NCBI GenBank assembly: GCA_029747015.1 | Contig: JAKOGI010000026.1 | Coordinates: 573,317-637,316, forward strand | Origin: Carnegiea gigantea | Taxonomy: Eukaryota > Streptophyta > Magnoliopsida > Caryophyllales > Cactaceae | DNA length: 64,000 bases | Direction: 5' to 3' | Part shown: in pieces, positions 21,801-34,400 of the stretch | Numbering within the stretch: position 1 is the first letter of the stretch | How the letters are laid out: each line of letters begins with the position of its first letter | Made by a program: the position numbers and the translations under genes | Notes under the pieces: generated by a model | The model's input: the letters and a program-made list of their open reading frames with translations, nothing else | The model's database searches: none | What the model was told of the DNA's origin: nothing

Positions 21801-24771
21801 CATGAATAATCAAAGGCACCATAGAAACCATAGAGAGTATTTTTCAGTTCTAAAGGACAACTCTGAAATTCTGAATTACGTTATATAAGGTTATCAATTT
21901 TTTTTTTAATTACATAAGTCTGTCACTCTGAATTACACCAACAAGTTGACTAACTGCAGGAGACTTGAGGATACATGGAAGCAAAGAGTCATATGGTGGA
22001 ATACTTGTTTCAGCTTCTGCTGGTAAGATGAAATTGCTCCTGAAGAAAATTTCTACGTAACTGAACAAATGAAGGAAGAGACATTAAAGCGAGCGAGGAA
22101 TGGAGGATGAGTCGGGGGTAGCACCAACATTCCTCTAAATCTCCTCTTTTTGCAGAGATTTACAATCATGGAGAATTGTGATCTTTGTTTTTTAATTTTC
22201 CCGTCACATGCACAGAAAATTATGTTCCCTTTGTCAGCTGCCTTAGCCGTGCAGAAGTTGCAAACTGGTGGCATTCTCAAATGAGATCTTGGTTGAGCAG
22301 CTTAAAATGGACAAACAAGTGCCCCATTGTAGCAGAAGTCATGACACTTACTGTCACAATATATGAATACAATATTGGAAAGAGTATAAAAAGCTGGCTA
22401 TCAAAATTTAATGGAAACTCTCACAAACGTAGCTACTTTGAGCGACTAAGAAATACTATGATTGGTGAAAGGTGAGAAATCACCGCAGGTACACTAAGAA
22501 ATAATGGATTTGGCTCTTTCATTTGCTCAGGAGGTCTCTAAGATTTTGGTCAGAGACATAATCCATGGCACTAAAATTTTGATCAATACAGAAATTTTCT
22601 ATGAAAGATTTCCAAACAGGCCCGGGGGGGTTTGGAAGCCAATGAAGTAGTATATTATTTATACTAAATCAACTCGAAAATCAGGGAATTGGCTCAGGTA
22701 CTTCTGCAACCATGTGAAATTATACAACATTTGGGACCTAGAAACAACAAAACGCAACCAATCAAGATTCAAGACAAATAACCTAACCTCTTTGGCTTGA
22801 ATAAGTGCAGTTTTTTGTGAAGGAGGAGCCAAGACCTTTTTAATTAAGGTTTCAGCAACCTGAAACCAACAAATAATTGAAAATCAGCACCTCTGCTACT
22901 AACATGTAATAAAATGGTGCTTCTTTGGCTCATTGCCTTAGAAAATATAATATTGGATTTAAATTAAACAAGATTCAGAAATCATATCGAAAGACCTGTT
23001 CCGGGGGTCCAAACTCTCGGATATCCTGCTTGCCAGTTGGAAACATATTCACACTTACACTTTCCAATGGTTCAATAACATCTTTGAAGACCTTGTCTTG
23101 ACCCTCAATGATTACTTCCTGAAAACAGGACATAGCAGCAACATATAAATATAAAGCATGCGTAAATTTAGAAAGATGCAAACAGATGCACAGCAAGTAA
23201 AGTCAATAATACCTGCCATCCAAATGGATACAGAAAAGAGTACCCATCCTTCTTGTCCGTGACAGATATAAAGCCCTTCTTAGATTCTGCAGAAACTGAA
23301 ACATCTCAAGTTATGCTCTTAGGACATCTGCCACTTTGCTGTGGGGTGCAATTCTAAAGTTTACTCCATTACAGACATATCCCATATAAGATAAAACAAA
23401 ATCTTAGAAATGTCATTGCAATGTATGGAGTTATTATAGATCTAGCTAAGGTACGGCTCCCAAGATATACACCAATCCCACACTCGATAAGCAGAGAGGT
23501 TGTTTACTTGTTTCGCATATGCATTAAATGCAAACATTAAGTAGGAGGCACTTATGATGCCACTTACATGAGATAGGGGTCTCTGCAAACAGCAAAATTC
23601 CAGGCAAACTAGCACCAAAAGCTAGCAGCTGCCTCCTCACTATTCGATCTGCAAAGTCAGATAAAATTTCCTTTGTTACAGCATATGGTACAGAGGATTA
23701 AGGATAGGACATGAGTATGATTTATTGGGGTTTGGGGGGTTCAAGCTAGCTGGCGATCGTTACCAGTTTTAAAGACATCAGTAAGCGATGAATTAAATGG
23801 TATTTTTTTAATGGTTAGCAATCCATGTAGAAGCTATTATATCACACTTTTAGGGCATGAATCCCTTCATTATAAAAGAGACAGGAGAGAAGGTGTATTA
23901 TGTCAAACCCTTCTTCTGTCCTTGACAGTTTCGATTTTGTTTGAGTGCACGAGGTGTAATAAATGGCATAAACATCTAACAATTTGGAAAAGAGACAATG
24001 CAAATATGCAACACATGAATCAAATTTACCTCTATATCAAACTTTTCCAAGTATCCATCCCAACTGTCTTTCAAACAAAATAAATTCACCACTAACCACC
24101 AAAATACTTGATTCATGTAACGTGATCATGGATGAATTCCATAAACTTGCCCTGAGTTTCCATTAACTTTTGCCCCTTTTGCAATTCCAATAGAAGGCAA
24201 AATTTATTTTGGCTGTTTTACCTTTTCAAATTTATACATTCAACGAACTCAGGGATTAGTTTTCAAATAGCCATTATAGAACATTTTACAACCGTCTACA
24301 AAGATCAAATATTAGGTCTTAATAATCCTAACAATCAATTTACAGCATTGAAAGATTTGACAATGCAGCAATTAATGCCTTTTCATACTCTTCTTTTCTG
24401 GGTCTGGCACCCTTGTTCTCCAAATAATGGTTAAACATTAAAGAATAGTTTAGAATAATAATTTAGACACAACAAGACCTTGATAATATACAGATGAACA
24501 TGCAGGGGTAGCTGCTGATGATGCTTGCTCAGCCTTCACAAAAAATGAAACCCTTTTCCCTGATGCAGCATTATTTCCCTAAGAACAGAATTCAAAGCAT
24601 AAACCAACCATTTCAAGAAAAACCATACAAAATAACTACACCAATGATCCTATAGAGACAAAACACAACATTCAGATAGATAGAGAAAGTGGGCACCTGG
24701 GAAGAGATGATGGGATGGAAAATGTGAGGAATAGAAGGCAAAATTGAGTGCTGCCACTGCAAAGACACCAT
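18895..24771 (-). CDS. PPL1: PsbP-like protein 1, thylakoid lumen
   Basis: A PsbP-family protein of the thylakoid lumen; PPL1 is known to help repair of photodamaged photosystem II. Eight exons: 24771-24697, 24578-24479, 23648-23568, 23295-23213, 23118-22996, 22859-22788, 20109-20013 and 18998-18895, coding for 244 residues, against about 230 in the Arabidopsis protein. Junctions are GT-AG with consistent phase. Residues 1-58 look like a plastid transit peptide. A twin-arginine RRQLLAF (63-69) followed by a hydrophobic stretch and SFSA/ES (near 88/89) looks like a lumen-targeting signal. The mature part keeps YPFGWQEVIIEGQDKVFKD, IEPLESVSVNM, LIKKVLAPPSQKTALIQA, YYTFEFTAQA, and FYTLTTGANERRWEKMKDRL. 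The start ATG is supported by the following Ser-rich leader. Intron 6 (2.68 kb) carries two MITEs. No lesion was seen. Confidence 0.94.
20513..20716. mobile_element. Tourist-like MITE (PIF/Harbinger type) in PPL1 intron 6
   Basis: The ends are TGTGATGTTTGGTTGGAT and, inverted, TGTAATGTTTGGTTAGAT. TTA flanks both sides (20510-20512 and 20717-20719), the 3-bp duplication typical of PIF/Harbinger. Length is 204 bp with no coding content. Confidence 0.82.
21206..21688. mobile_element. hAT-like MITE in PPL1 intron 6
   Basis: The ends are CATAGTTACC and, inverted, CATAGTTGCC. An exact 8-bp direct repeat, ATTCAGAG, flanks the element at 21198-21205 and 21689-21696. The outer parts contain GTACCG- and CGAAC-rich words. 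Length is 483 bp. A purine-rich GAGAGG tract lies in the middle; no open frame of interest. Confidence 0.8.
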
Positions 24772-26328
24772 TTTTTGATAATGGGTGGTGCAGAAACAAA
24801 GCATGCGTAACAAATGAGGGAAGAACAGAGCCTTTAGATGAGTGCCATTGGCCTTTTGTGGCTAAAATACAGAAACAGCCCACCTTATCTCTTTCTTCCC
24901 ATTTCTCAGACTGGCAAAATCTGTGTGCAATTGGGATAGCAGACTCTGCCTTTCTCGCTCCTATTTGGTGTGCAATTTGCATGCTTGCATTAAACTTTCT
25001 TGGCCCAAAGAAGGCGTGCCACTTTGCGGCTGTGCTCTTGGGCTAAATCCCAAACTCTTGAGTTCTTAAGATGCGCATTCGGTCAAGTTGCCAAAATTGG
25101 GTTATTTTAGTTAGCTTAATTAAAAATCAAGTTGATCAGTTGTGTACTTTAAAGTAGTATTCTTCGAAATATTAGTAAGTCAAATATTAGTAAGTATTCT
25201 ATAAAGTAATGTTTCGATGTGTTGGCTGAAATATAGCTTTGATGTCGAGTTATTATAATCTGAACTTTCAATAATGAAAATTCCCTTCTTCGTTTTTCTG
25301 ATAAAAAATTAAAACAATAAACTAGTGTTTCAACTAGCGTTTTAATAGCATATATCGTTTCACTTAACTTTTTGACTTTAGGAGTAACACCCTATATCTT
25401 TTGGTTCAAAATACCTTTCATTAAATTTTTGTATTTAGCAAATTATAATAACTACTGCTATTAAAACAGTTATCTATTACTTGAACAATTATTGACTATT
25501 CAAACAGCTAATTTTGTCAAAAAGTGCCCTAGATTTAGTTTGAAATTGAATATGATCATGTTCCGTTTGAAATAAGCTTTGCTATTTGTAGGAAGTTTAC
25601 CAAGGAATGAGGAAATGCAATTAACATTTGTTAACTAGAATTGACTCAGATGAGTTTTCATTTATTTAATCTAAATCCTTGAGAAATTATGTTCCAATTT
25701 TGAATTCAAGTTATATTTGAGCTTGATTAATTAGTATCAGATTGTTCTGCAAAATCTATGCAAAAGGGTTTGCCTATTTCGCCCTCTATGACCTTAAGGA
25801 CCGGTTCTTTTCGGTAGTAAATCTAAATTTACCAACCTCGATCAACGTCAACCCACATCAACCCATTTCAACCCATTTTACAAACTTTAATTAAAAAAAT
25901 ACTAACTTTAACCCACTTTCCATTTTAACCAACTTCTACCCATCATTTAAAAAAAAAAAAATCAAATCAGTTCAACTAACTTCAAACCACTTCAATTTAT
26001 CTCAACCAACTCCAACCCACTTTAATAGAAATGAAAGGGGAGGAGGTGTAAAAATTTATAGTCTTAACACCAATGATGGACACTCTTTATTAGCAAAAGA
26101 GTTCACGGGTGAAAAGGACAGCTTGGGCTGAGCAACCGCGAGGGAAGGGGGGGCGGGCTCCTATCCATACAGCACAGGTGAAAAAAACGAACCCACTGCT
26201 GTTGTACATTGTTTTGGAGGGGAAAAAAAGAAAAAAAAAAAGGACTGCTAAATTCTGCACACTACTGTAGTAGTACACCTCAACCTAGTTTAAATTTAAA
26301 GAGGAAAGTGATGCTGGCCCCCTTGCAC
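24772..26328. other. Spacer between PPL1 start and CSTF50 stop
   Basis: The first few hundred bases upstream of 24771 should carry the PPL1 promoter. From about 25800 to 26020 lies a second copy of the CTTCAACCCA-rich repeat also seen at 11866-12180. The 26030-26328 part lies downstream of the CSTF50 stop and probably holds its 3' UTR. No further gene was recognised. Confidence 0.6.
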
Positions 26329-28388
26329 CTAAAGAACTTCTTTCCAGAACCGTATGGATCGATCAGTCCCACAAGTAACAAATGCTGACTCTATCGGCGA
26401 ATGTTCTATCCAACGGGGTGGCCCTACATGATTTGACCGCAGTCTTGCTACTTCTGCTGTGGTTAGGGCGTCCCATACAACAATCTGTTAACACAGCAAG
26501 CCAATTATGCAATCTGGATATGGTCAACAAAGCTGAGTGATTTGTGATTCCAAAAGAAAGGCAAACCTCATTTCTTGATTCGTCTATGGAAAGTACAAAC
26601 TCCTCAGTGTCACTGAAAACAGCCTGCAATTAGAGATATCCAATACAATGTCATGTTATTACTTATTATAAATTGCCAATTCCCCATCTGTTAAGAGGGC
26701 ACATCCAAGAGGAGGTTAGGGGGGTAGTCAGATGGCAAATCAGGGACCCTTAACTCATGGGACAGTGACGACAGTGCATTGAAAGACTTAGGGGTAAAGA
26801 GGGAGGAGGGACGACAGTCTTTAGGTGGTTTGAGCAAAGCGTGGTAGAACTATGATGTGCCAGGGACACAAACAACAGGAATTTACTTCCCTCAAAATCA
26901 GAAGCTACTCTATTTTGATACCCAAAACCCTATGATATGTTCACAAACTGTTTGGACTACGGAAACTAGAATTACTGTACGTGGGGAGCATGATATGCCA
27001 TATTGGAACTTGAAACCCACCAAATTTAAAAGGTATAAGGATTTTTTAACCGTTCCACCATCATATAACATTCGAAGAAAAGCATAAACCAGGAGATGTC
27101 AACCAAGGATTCAAAATGCGGTTTCGGTCGCGATTTCGGTTCTGGTCGCGATATGGCAAAATCGCCATAATGCAGCAATTGTGTTCCATAGCACGGCTAT
27201 CGTGGCATGAAAACGCGGTTCGCCCAATTCCAAAACCTTTCCGATGCGGCCGTTTCGTCGCGTTTCGGCCACATTTTGAATCCATTTGTCAACCAAGTAG
27301 TGGATCCCCAGTTAACTATGGTTTGGTTTTCATTTTCTCTTGGCTAACACCAAGTGATTTTGTAATCTCTAGTTTGAAGAAGATCTTTTACAAGGGCAGA
27401 AACTCCATAGTAACGGAGGTTAATCTCATCAATAAGAGAACATGAACTCACCTGGCACCTCAAGTGTGTGTGCATGGCTCCTAAATACTGCTTTACCAAT
27501 CTTCCAGTGCCAACTTCCCATAGTTTTACTGTGGAATCTTTTCCGCAAGACAGGACAAACCTGGAAATAAAGAAGATTTTCCACAATCACAGCTCACAAG
27601 ATCCACAGAATCGGATCCCAGTCAAATAAACTGTTAAGAAACGTTACAGTTCACATGCAGTGAAATCTACTCATTATGAACCTAGAAAAAATGCTGTTGG
27701 AAATGCAGTATAAATGGAGAAATAATCGGTTGATAAACATCCACTGCCAACCCTAAAAACATAAACTGAAAAAGTAAAATCGGAAAGATCCACCGTAGAA
27801 TATGCACCTGTGATCCTTTGTAAAAATTGCACTGGTAGCCTCGACTCCATGGGCCCCTACTATGGGGCGTACACATTTAGCACTAACCCCATCCCATAAT
27901 CGAACAGCTCCATCTTTCGATGCTGTTGCATACATGCCGCCAGTACAAGAATACCTAACCTGTCACATCAATTTGTCAAAGCTGATAACCATATTTCAAA
28001 GCATTATAGCCAGCACATCAGAATGGCCATTGAACATAATGGAGGTTATAGATACTTGATTTATGGCTGCATTGGCAGCAATATCTTCAACATTAGCCGA
28101 CAAGTAACACTTGAAGGTGTTGATATCGTACAAATGTGGGATTGGATGATCAGTCCCTGCCAAAGGATAATTCCAAGCCAATCAGACAAATCATTCACTA
28201 GTTACAGAAAATTGGATGACTAAATGCACGAAACACCTTCGGCACAACCTATCAAAATGAATGAACATGCACCTCACTAGGTTGGGCAACTGGACAAGAA
28301 CACCACCGTAAAGGCAAAAGTACAGTGAAATGCATGAAATACACTGGACCTCACACAGACATGTGCTTGCAAGCAAGCACACATGCGC

Positions 28389-28435
<47 letters not shown>

Positions 28436-31400
28436 AAGCATGCACTTCCACATAAAAAGTCGCGAGCTTCCATGCCTATGGTGAATGACAGATTAAGGAA
28501 TTGATGAGCAAAGATACCAGCAAGCTTCTACAAACAATGTATTTATACAGGCTACTCTAAACATGTGAACAGTACAAGTACGCCTACACCACAGACATCA
28601 GCATGTTCTACTTTCTAGGAAAAGCCATCAGCACTACCATTACCAGAAGAGCGCCACTAAGAAAAATGAAACACAATAGACGCCAAAAGTTATTAGATTG
28701 TCAAAATTATAGCTTAATATTCTTTCTCTCTGTCAGAGGTATCAACAGCTAAGCAGCAGAACACATATGAACATATGAAAAATAGGTACCAATGACAAGA
28801 CTAAGTCACGAAATCCACTTAATCAGAATTCAGATATTGATGAGATCATACATAAACAGCCACAAAAGCCCCATTAGCCCAAAAGTGAAAAGGCAGATGC
28901 TGCAAATTCAACTTTGAAGCTTGACCTGCAACAGCACTGGAAATGAGCTGAGCTGAGCTGAGCTGAGCAGAGCCCAAGCTCAAGGTTTGGCTCATCCCTC
29001 TGCAGTTGAGCTCGAGCTCAGCTGTTAAACTTAAGCTTTCATTTGGTCAACTCTAATGAAGGCATCTTGTGATTGCACAAACTTATCCAACAAAATTTCC
29101 ACCTTGTAAATTTCCGAAAAGGAGATGTTAGAAATTAGAATTCTGAAATTAACTCAGTTATGCAACTGAACACTCATAAGATTGGTATATCAACTTCTCC
29201 ACTTTTTCTCACTATTCTCTAGGACAAAGATTATAACTACGATCTCTTTGACCATATCTTAGTTTAAAAAAGCGCGCCTGAGGCGCGCCTAGGCGCGGTG
29301 AGGCGCGAGGCGAGGGCTGTGTCGCCTCAGGGGGTGTGAGGCGAGGCGAATATTTAAAGCGGGGTGAGGCGTGGGCTTCAGCGCGCCTCAAGGCGAAGCG
29401 CGAGGCGACCGAAAAGCGCGCTTCATGGAACCGTTGAACAAGAAGAGGATTTTTTTAAAAAAAAAATAAGCAGACTTGCCTTCTCCAGACCCGAGAACAC
29501 CCTAGCCTTCTCCCAGACCCTCTGCTCAAGCCTTTCCATGGCTATCTCTGCTACGAATCTCCATTTCAGGCTTCAACCACAAATCTCCAGGTACGAATCT
29601 CCATTTCTCTTCCTTCTCTGCTGCGAATTTTTCTTCCCCTCTTCTTCTTCTGTTGTTTCGGCCCTTTTTGTGGCCTTTCGGTTGCCGTTTGGCTGCTGTT
29701 CTTGCTTCTTCTCCTCTTCCTTTTCTTGTTCGGCCATGTCTGTTGGCCATGGTGGTGTTTTCGGCCACCTTTCTCTCTCTCTCCTCCCCCCATTGCTGTC
29801 GGGGGCTTGGGTGGGGAATGGGCTGCACCTTCTTTTTTTTTTTTCGTGCGCACTGGGCAGAGGCAGACCTGACCTTAAGCCTTCAACGCCCTTTTTTGGG
29901 GGGGGAGGGAGGGTATGTTAAATTGTTAACCTTTTCAACGTTAATTGTTGAATTGCTAATTACTTTTATGTTTCTAGAGTTGAATTGCTTTGTGTGTTTA
30001 GACTTTTATGTTTCTAGACTTTATGTTACTTTATTTTTGAGGGTATGTTAAATTCTTTTTCATGTTAATTGATGAATTGCCAATTACTTTTATCTTTTTC
30101 ATGTTAATTGATAAACTGCTAATTACTTTTTTTTGGGTTATGTTAAATCTTTAATCTTTTTTTAGGTATGTTAAATTCTTAATCTTTCCTTGTTAATTGA
30201 TGAATGGCTTTGTGTGTTATGCTTGTTTTAATATTTTTGGACTTGTAGTAACTTATATGTGTGCTTCCAGGTGCTCTGATATGATATCATCGTGTCCTTA
30301 AAACTATTTGCGGTGTTTTCTAAACTTTTACTGTTGTCCAATCACTTCTTTGACATCATTATTTAGCTTATTTGTCAAAACTGTGCATTAAGATTAATTT
30401 GGAAGTATTTCAGCGTAAAAGTGCGCCTCGCGTCCGTGATGCGTGCGCCTTCGCCTCGCGCTTCACGCTTCGCGCCTCGGGACCCTTTGCGCCTCAGTGC
30501 GCCTCGCGCCTTTTAAAACTAAGGACCATATTAGGGAACAATTCCCTAAACTTGACCGGGCTTTGCCAACATGTCATGAGTTGAGTTCCTATCAGTCGGA
30601 CATTCAAGAATCAATTTCCTTTGAGGAACTTGCAATTGTGCAACACTTGCATAAAATACCTTCAATCTCCACTCACTTCTATTTAAATATTTCACAATAT
30701 GATGAACTTTTTCGGTCACATCTTAATAGTAGGAAGACCAACTTAAGCCATTATATTTAAAATATGAGCACAGTATCTAACATGAAGCAACTTTCCTCGA
30801 CACATTAAGCGATTAGTCCTAAAAATGCATCCTTTAAACTCCTTATACAAGAGTGATTTGCCTTAGCATTATGACCTGATACGGTAAAAACTAATAAAAA
30901 ATAAAGTATTTTTTGACAAGTAAAAAAAAAAAAAAAAAAGGCTGGAAAACTTACTTTGTTCTCAATTTTCCATTCTTATAAACACTTGTAAATTGTCTCA
31001 GCAATTTGAGGACCTTTTAGAGATGAAGATAAGTGGACAAAGATCAAAACCCGCTTTTGTGGTTCTCGCTTATGATATACATCATCCACAATATCTTAGA
31101 TTTTCAATTTAAGGTAATCTATCAATAAAGAAGCTACAAAAGCGGTTTTGAGCTTTATTCACCTGCCTCCGCCTCGAAAGGTCCTTTAAATTGTTGATGC
31201 AATTTATAAGAATGGAAAATCGAGAATGAAGTAAGTTGCTCAATCTTAAATATCAAAATCGCTCCTTGAATGTAATTTTTCTAATTCATATGTTTCTTTA
31301 GTCTTATAATGGTTTTTTTTTTTTAAAGTTAATAGGGTTTCACTAATGCTAATGCAAATAACTCTAGTACAAAAAATTTGAAGGACACATTTTTAGGACT

Positions 31401-34400
31401 ATTCAGTTAGTGTGTGTCAAGAAAAGTTGTTTCATATTAGATGTTGTGCTCAAATTTCCTATACTGGTTCAAACTAGCCTTCACGCAATTAAAGATGTAC
31501 CCGAAAATATTCATGAAACTATGAAATATTTAAATGGAAGGGAGCCCAAGTTGAAGTTATTTCATAAAATACTTGCACAATTGCAAATTCCTCCAAGGAA
31601 ATTGATTCTTGAATGTACGCCTTGTTGAAACTCAACTTGTGACATGTTGGCGATTGTGATCAAGTTTAGGGAAATACTCCCAAAATATGCTAAAGAGATT
31701 GTGGTTACAATTTTGTCCTAGTTATGAAGAGTGGGAAAAAGTGGAGAAGTTGATACCAACATTAACGAGTGTTCAAGCGAGCGCATAACTAAGCTAATTT
31801 CAATAATGTCAACGTTAGAATACCGAACTTCTAACCGCTTCCTTTCGATAGTTTATGAGGAGAAGGTTTTTTTTTTTTTTTTTTTTGGGGATGAGGAGAA
31901 GATTTTGTTCAATAAGCATGCACAATCTCAAGATGCATTCAGTAGGTCTTTAGTGGACCACATGAAGCTCAAGTTTCATAAGTATTGGGGCGAACGTCAC
32001 TTGTTGATGTCTACAGCTTCTTTATTGAACTCTAGAATAAAAATGAAGGCCATTGAGTACATTTTTCCTAATCCTACTAAAGGGCGCGATAATGTTAGAT
32101 TAGAGAGGCTCTATATGAGTTGTTTGAAGATTATTCTACTCAAGCATATGGTATTTCTAAGTGCCACATATAATGCTTTTGGAGGGAGCACTAATCAAAA
32201 TGATGATGACGGGATAATGTACTTTTAATACAAGTGCCACATATAATTATGAAGCCTCTAGAGTTTGAATTGGCTGTTTATCTTGAAGAGAGTTGTCATA
32301 CTCATACCAACAGCACCATTAGTTCTAGTATTTTGAATTAGTAGAGAGTGCCTCAAGACAAAATTTTCATGTATTCTCTACCACGAGCAAAAGACGTCCT
32401 AACGATGTCCATGAGTACAGTAGCTTCTACAGCAACTTTTAGCATAGGAGGTAGAGTCACCGCTGAATACCGGGCTTCTTTCGCACCAAAAATTGTACAA
32501 GTTTTACCATGTACAGGTGATTAACTTCAAGATCTTCACAATGCAAAGAAAAAGAAAAATATGAAGGTATTCTAGGACCACATTATTCTTCATGAATTCA
32601 TGTTAATTGCTTGCTTTATGGCATAATTGTTTATTTACATTGTAGGCTCTAACTTGAAAGATGAAGATGAACAAATAGAAATCCAATTTTGCCTATGTCA
32701 TTGATTATGTGGGTAATTCTTCATTATTTGGTAATATTAACCAAATATGCGTTAATATCACTCACTCTTTTCTCTTTGACTTTTCTAAATCTAACATATA
32801 GGAAGTTATGGTCAATGAGATTAGGGAAACATCAAGCTGCAAAACCATGAGGGTTCAAGCATTAGCATCCCACTGCACTTGAATCTCATAGTCTTTATTA
32901 TTAGTAACTAAATTGCACTATTTCACTAGATTTTTCTTTCTTTGTTTTTTAATTTATTCTTGGGGATTTGCCAGTTGGTTGGAGGTTCAAACAACATTGG
33001 TGACTAGTTTAATGTATTTATGATTTGCTTATTTTTTGTTATAGCTTTCCCCTTTAGATATCATTCATTAATATTGGAAAATAGTAGATGACTCGGCATC
33101 AAATACATAAGCCTTAAGAGTGAATAAGAGCAGGGAAAAACTTGTAGGAAAAAAAAAATTCAGATGGGTCGCACCACAAACCACGTCAATCTTGCAAGTT
33201 GCAACAAGCCAAGCCTCGCTCAAGATAAACAGATGGATGAGCCAAGCCTCAAGCCTGCGTGGCATGGCTCCACTCATTTCCAGCCCTAGAGACAACATAT
33301 CAACTTGACACGAGGAAAGTTTGGAACTATTAGCCTCATTGCGGTCAAATTTTCAGGGTTTTTTTTTTTTCTAAAAAAAATACACGAAATAAATTTTCAG
33401 AAAGAGTCTGTTCACAGTTTCCAGCTTGTACTCAGGACTAAGAGTACTAGCATGAGCAACACCAACATTCGGTTAATTATCCAAACACCAAGTGCAGCTT
33501 TAAACATGTAACAGAACAAACCAAAAACTCAAAATAATACTGAATGAGCGCATAGGAGTTTGCCTAATAACAACATGATTATGCAATAAATCTTCAGAAT
33601 CAAAGCCATTGAAAGAGAAGAAGATGAAAATTACCAGCCAAAAGATAGTCACCAGAGGGATGAAATGACACTGAACGTACATTGTGCGTATCCTGCAAAT
33701 GTGAATTTATGGCTGTCATGGTCATGTAATAAAGTTATGGTCCATCTTATGGTCTGTTCAGTAATACTCCTAGGATTGCAGAAACCCAAGGGAAATTCTA
33801 ACACCCCAATCCCAGAAGAAAACGGGAAAAAAGAACAGGTATATCATCATGGGAAAATAGATGGACCCTGCAACCAAGAACAGTCAATCCCATGGGAGAA
33901 GCAAGTTTCTCCTACATGTTGAACACAAGTTCCATTAAAGTAGCTGCAACATCCATGAATGTGACCAATTTTCCATGAAAATGCTCCTATTTCCACAAAT
34001 ACGACATCAATTAGGCCAGCTTCTAAATTAAAAGATTGTAGGCAAGACCTGAATGACCCTGAAAGCCCTTTTTGCTGTTGTTTTGGAAAAATCAAAAAAC
34101 CTGAAAGAATAATATCAATGAAATAGAATGAAGTTATAATATCACACTCAGTCATTCATATACTCAAATAGCAGAGGCGCATAATAAAAACATATGAAGA
34201 TTTTATCAGGTCGTAAGAAGCAGTCAGTCCCCAGCAGAGGACCTTTTTTCCCTTGGGGGGGGGGGACTGGGACAGAAAATCGAATGCCAAACTATCTTAC
34301 TTTATTGTATGGTCTTTGGCTCCTGAAATCAGTATAGTATTCTGTGGATGGAAATCCAAATCGTTTATTGGCTGCAATAGACAATGCACAAGATTAAGAA

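Noticed and set aside
28191..28451. 86-codon frame with a Cys-Val repeat
   Set aside because: It is simply translation of the (CA)n microsatellite.
29364..29921. 185-codon plus-strand frame and overlapping minus-strand frames in the GCGCCTC element
   Set aside because: The frames run through low-complexity GC/CT sequence and a likely splice site; probably not a protein.
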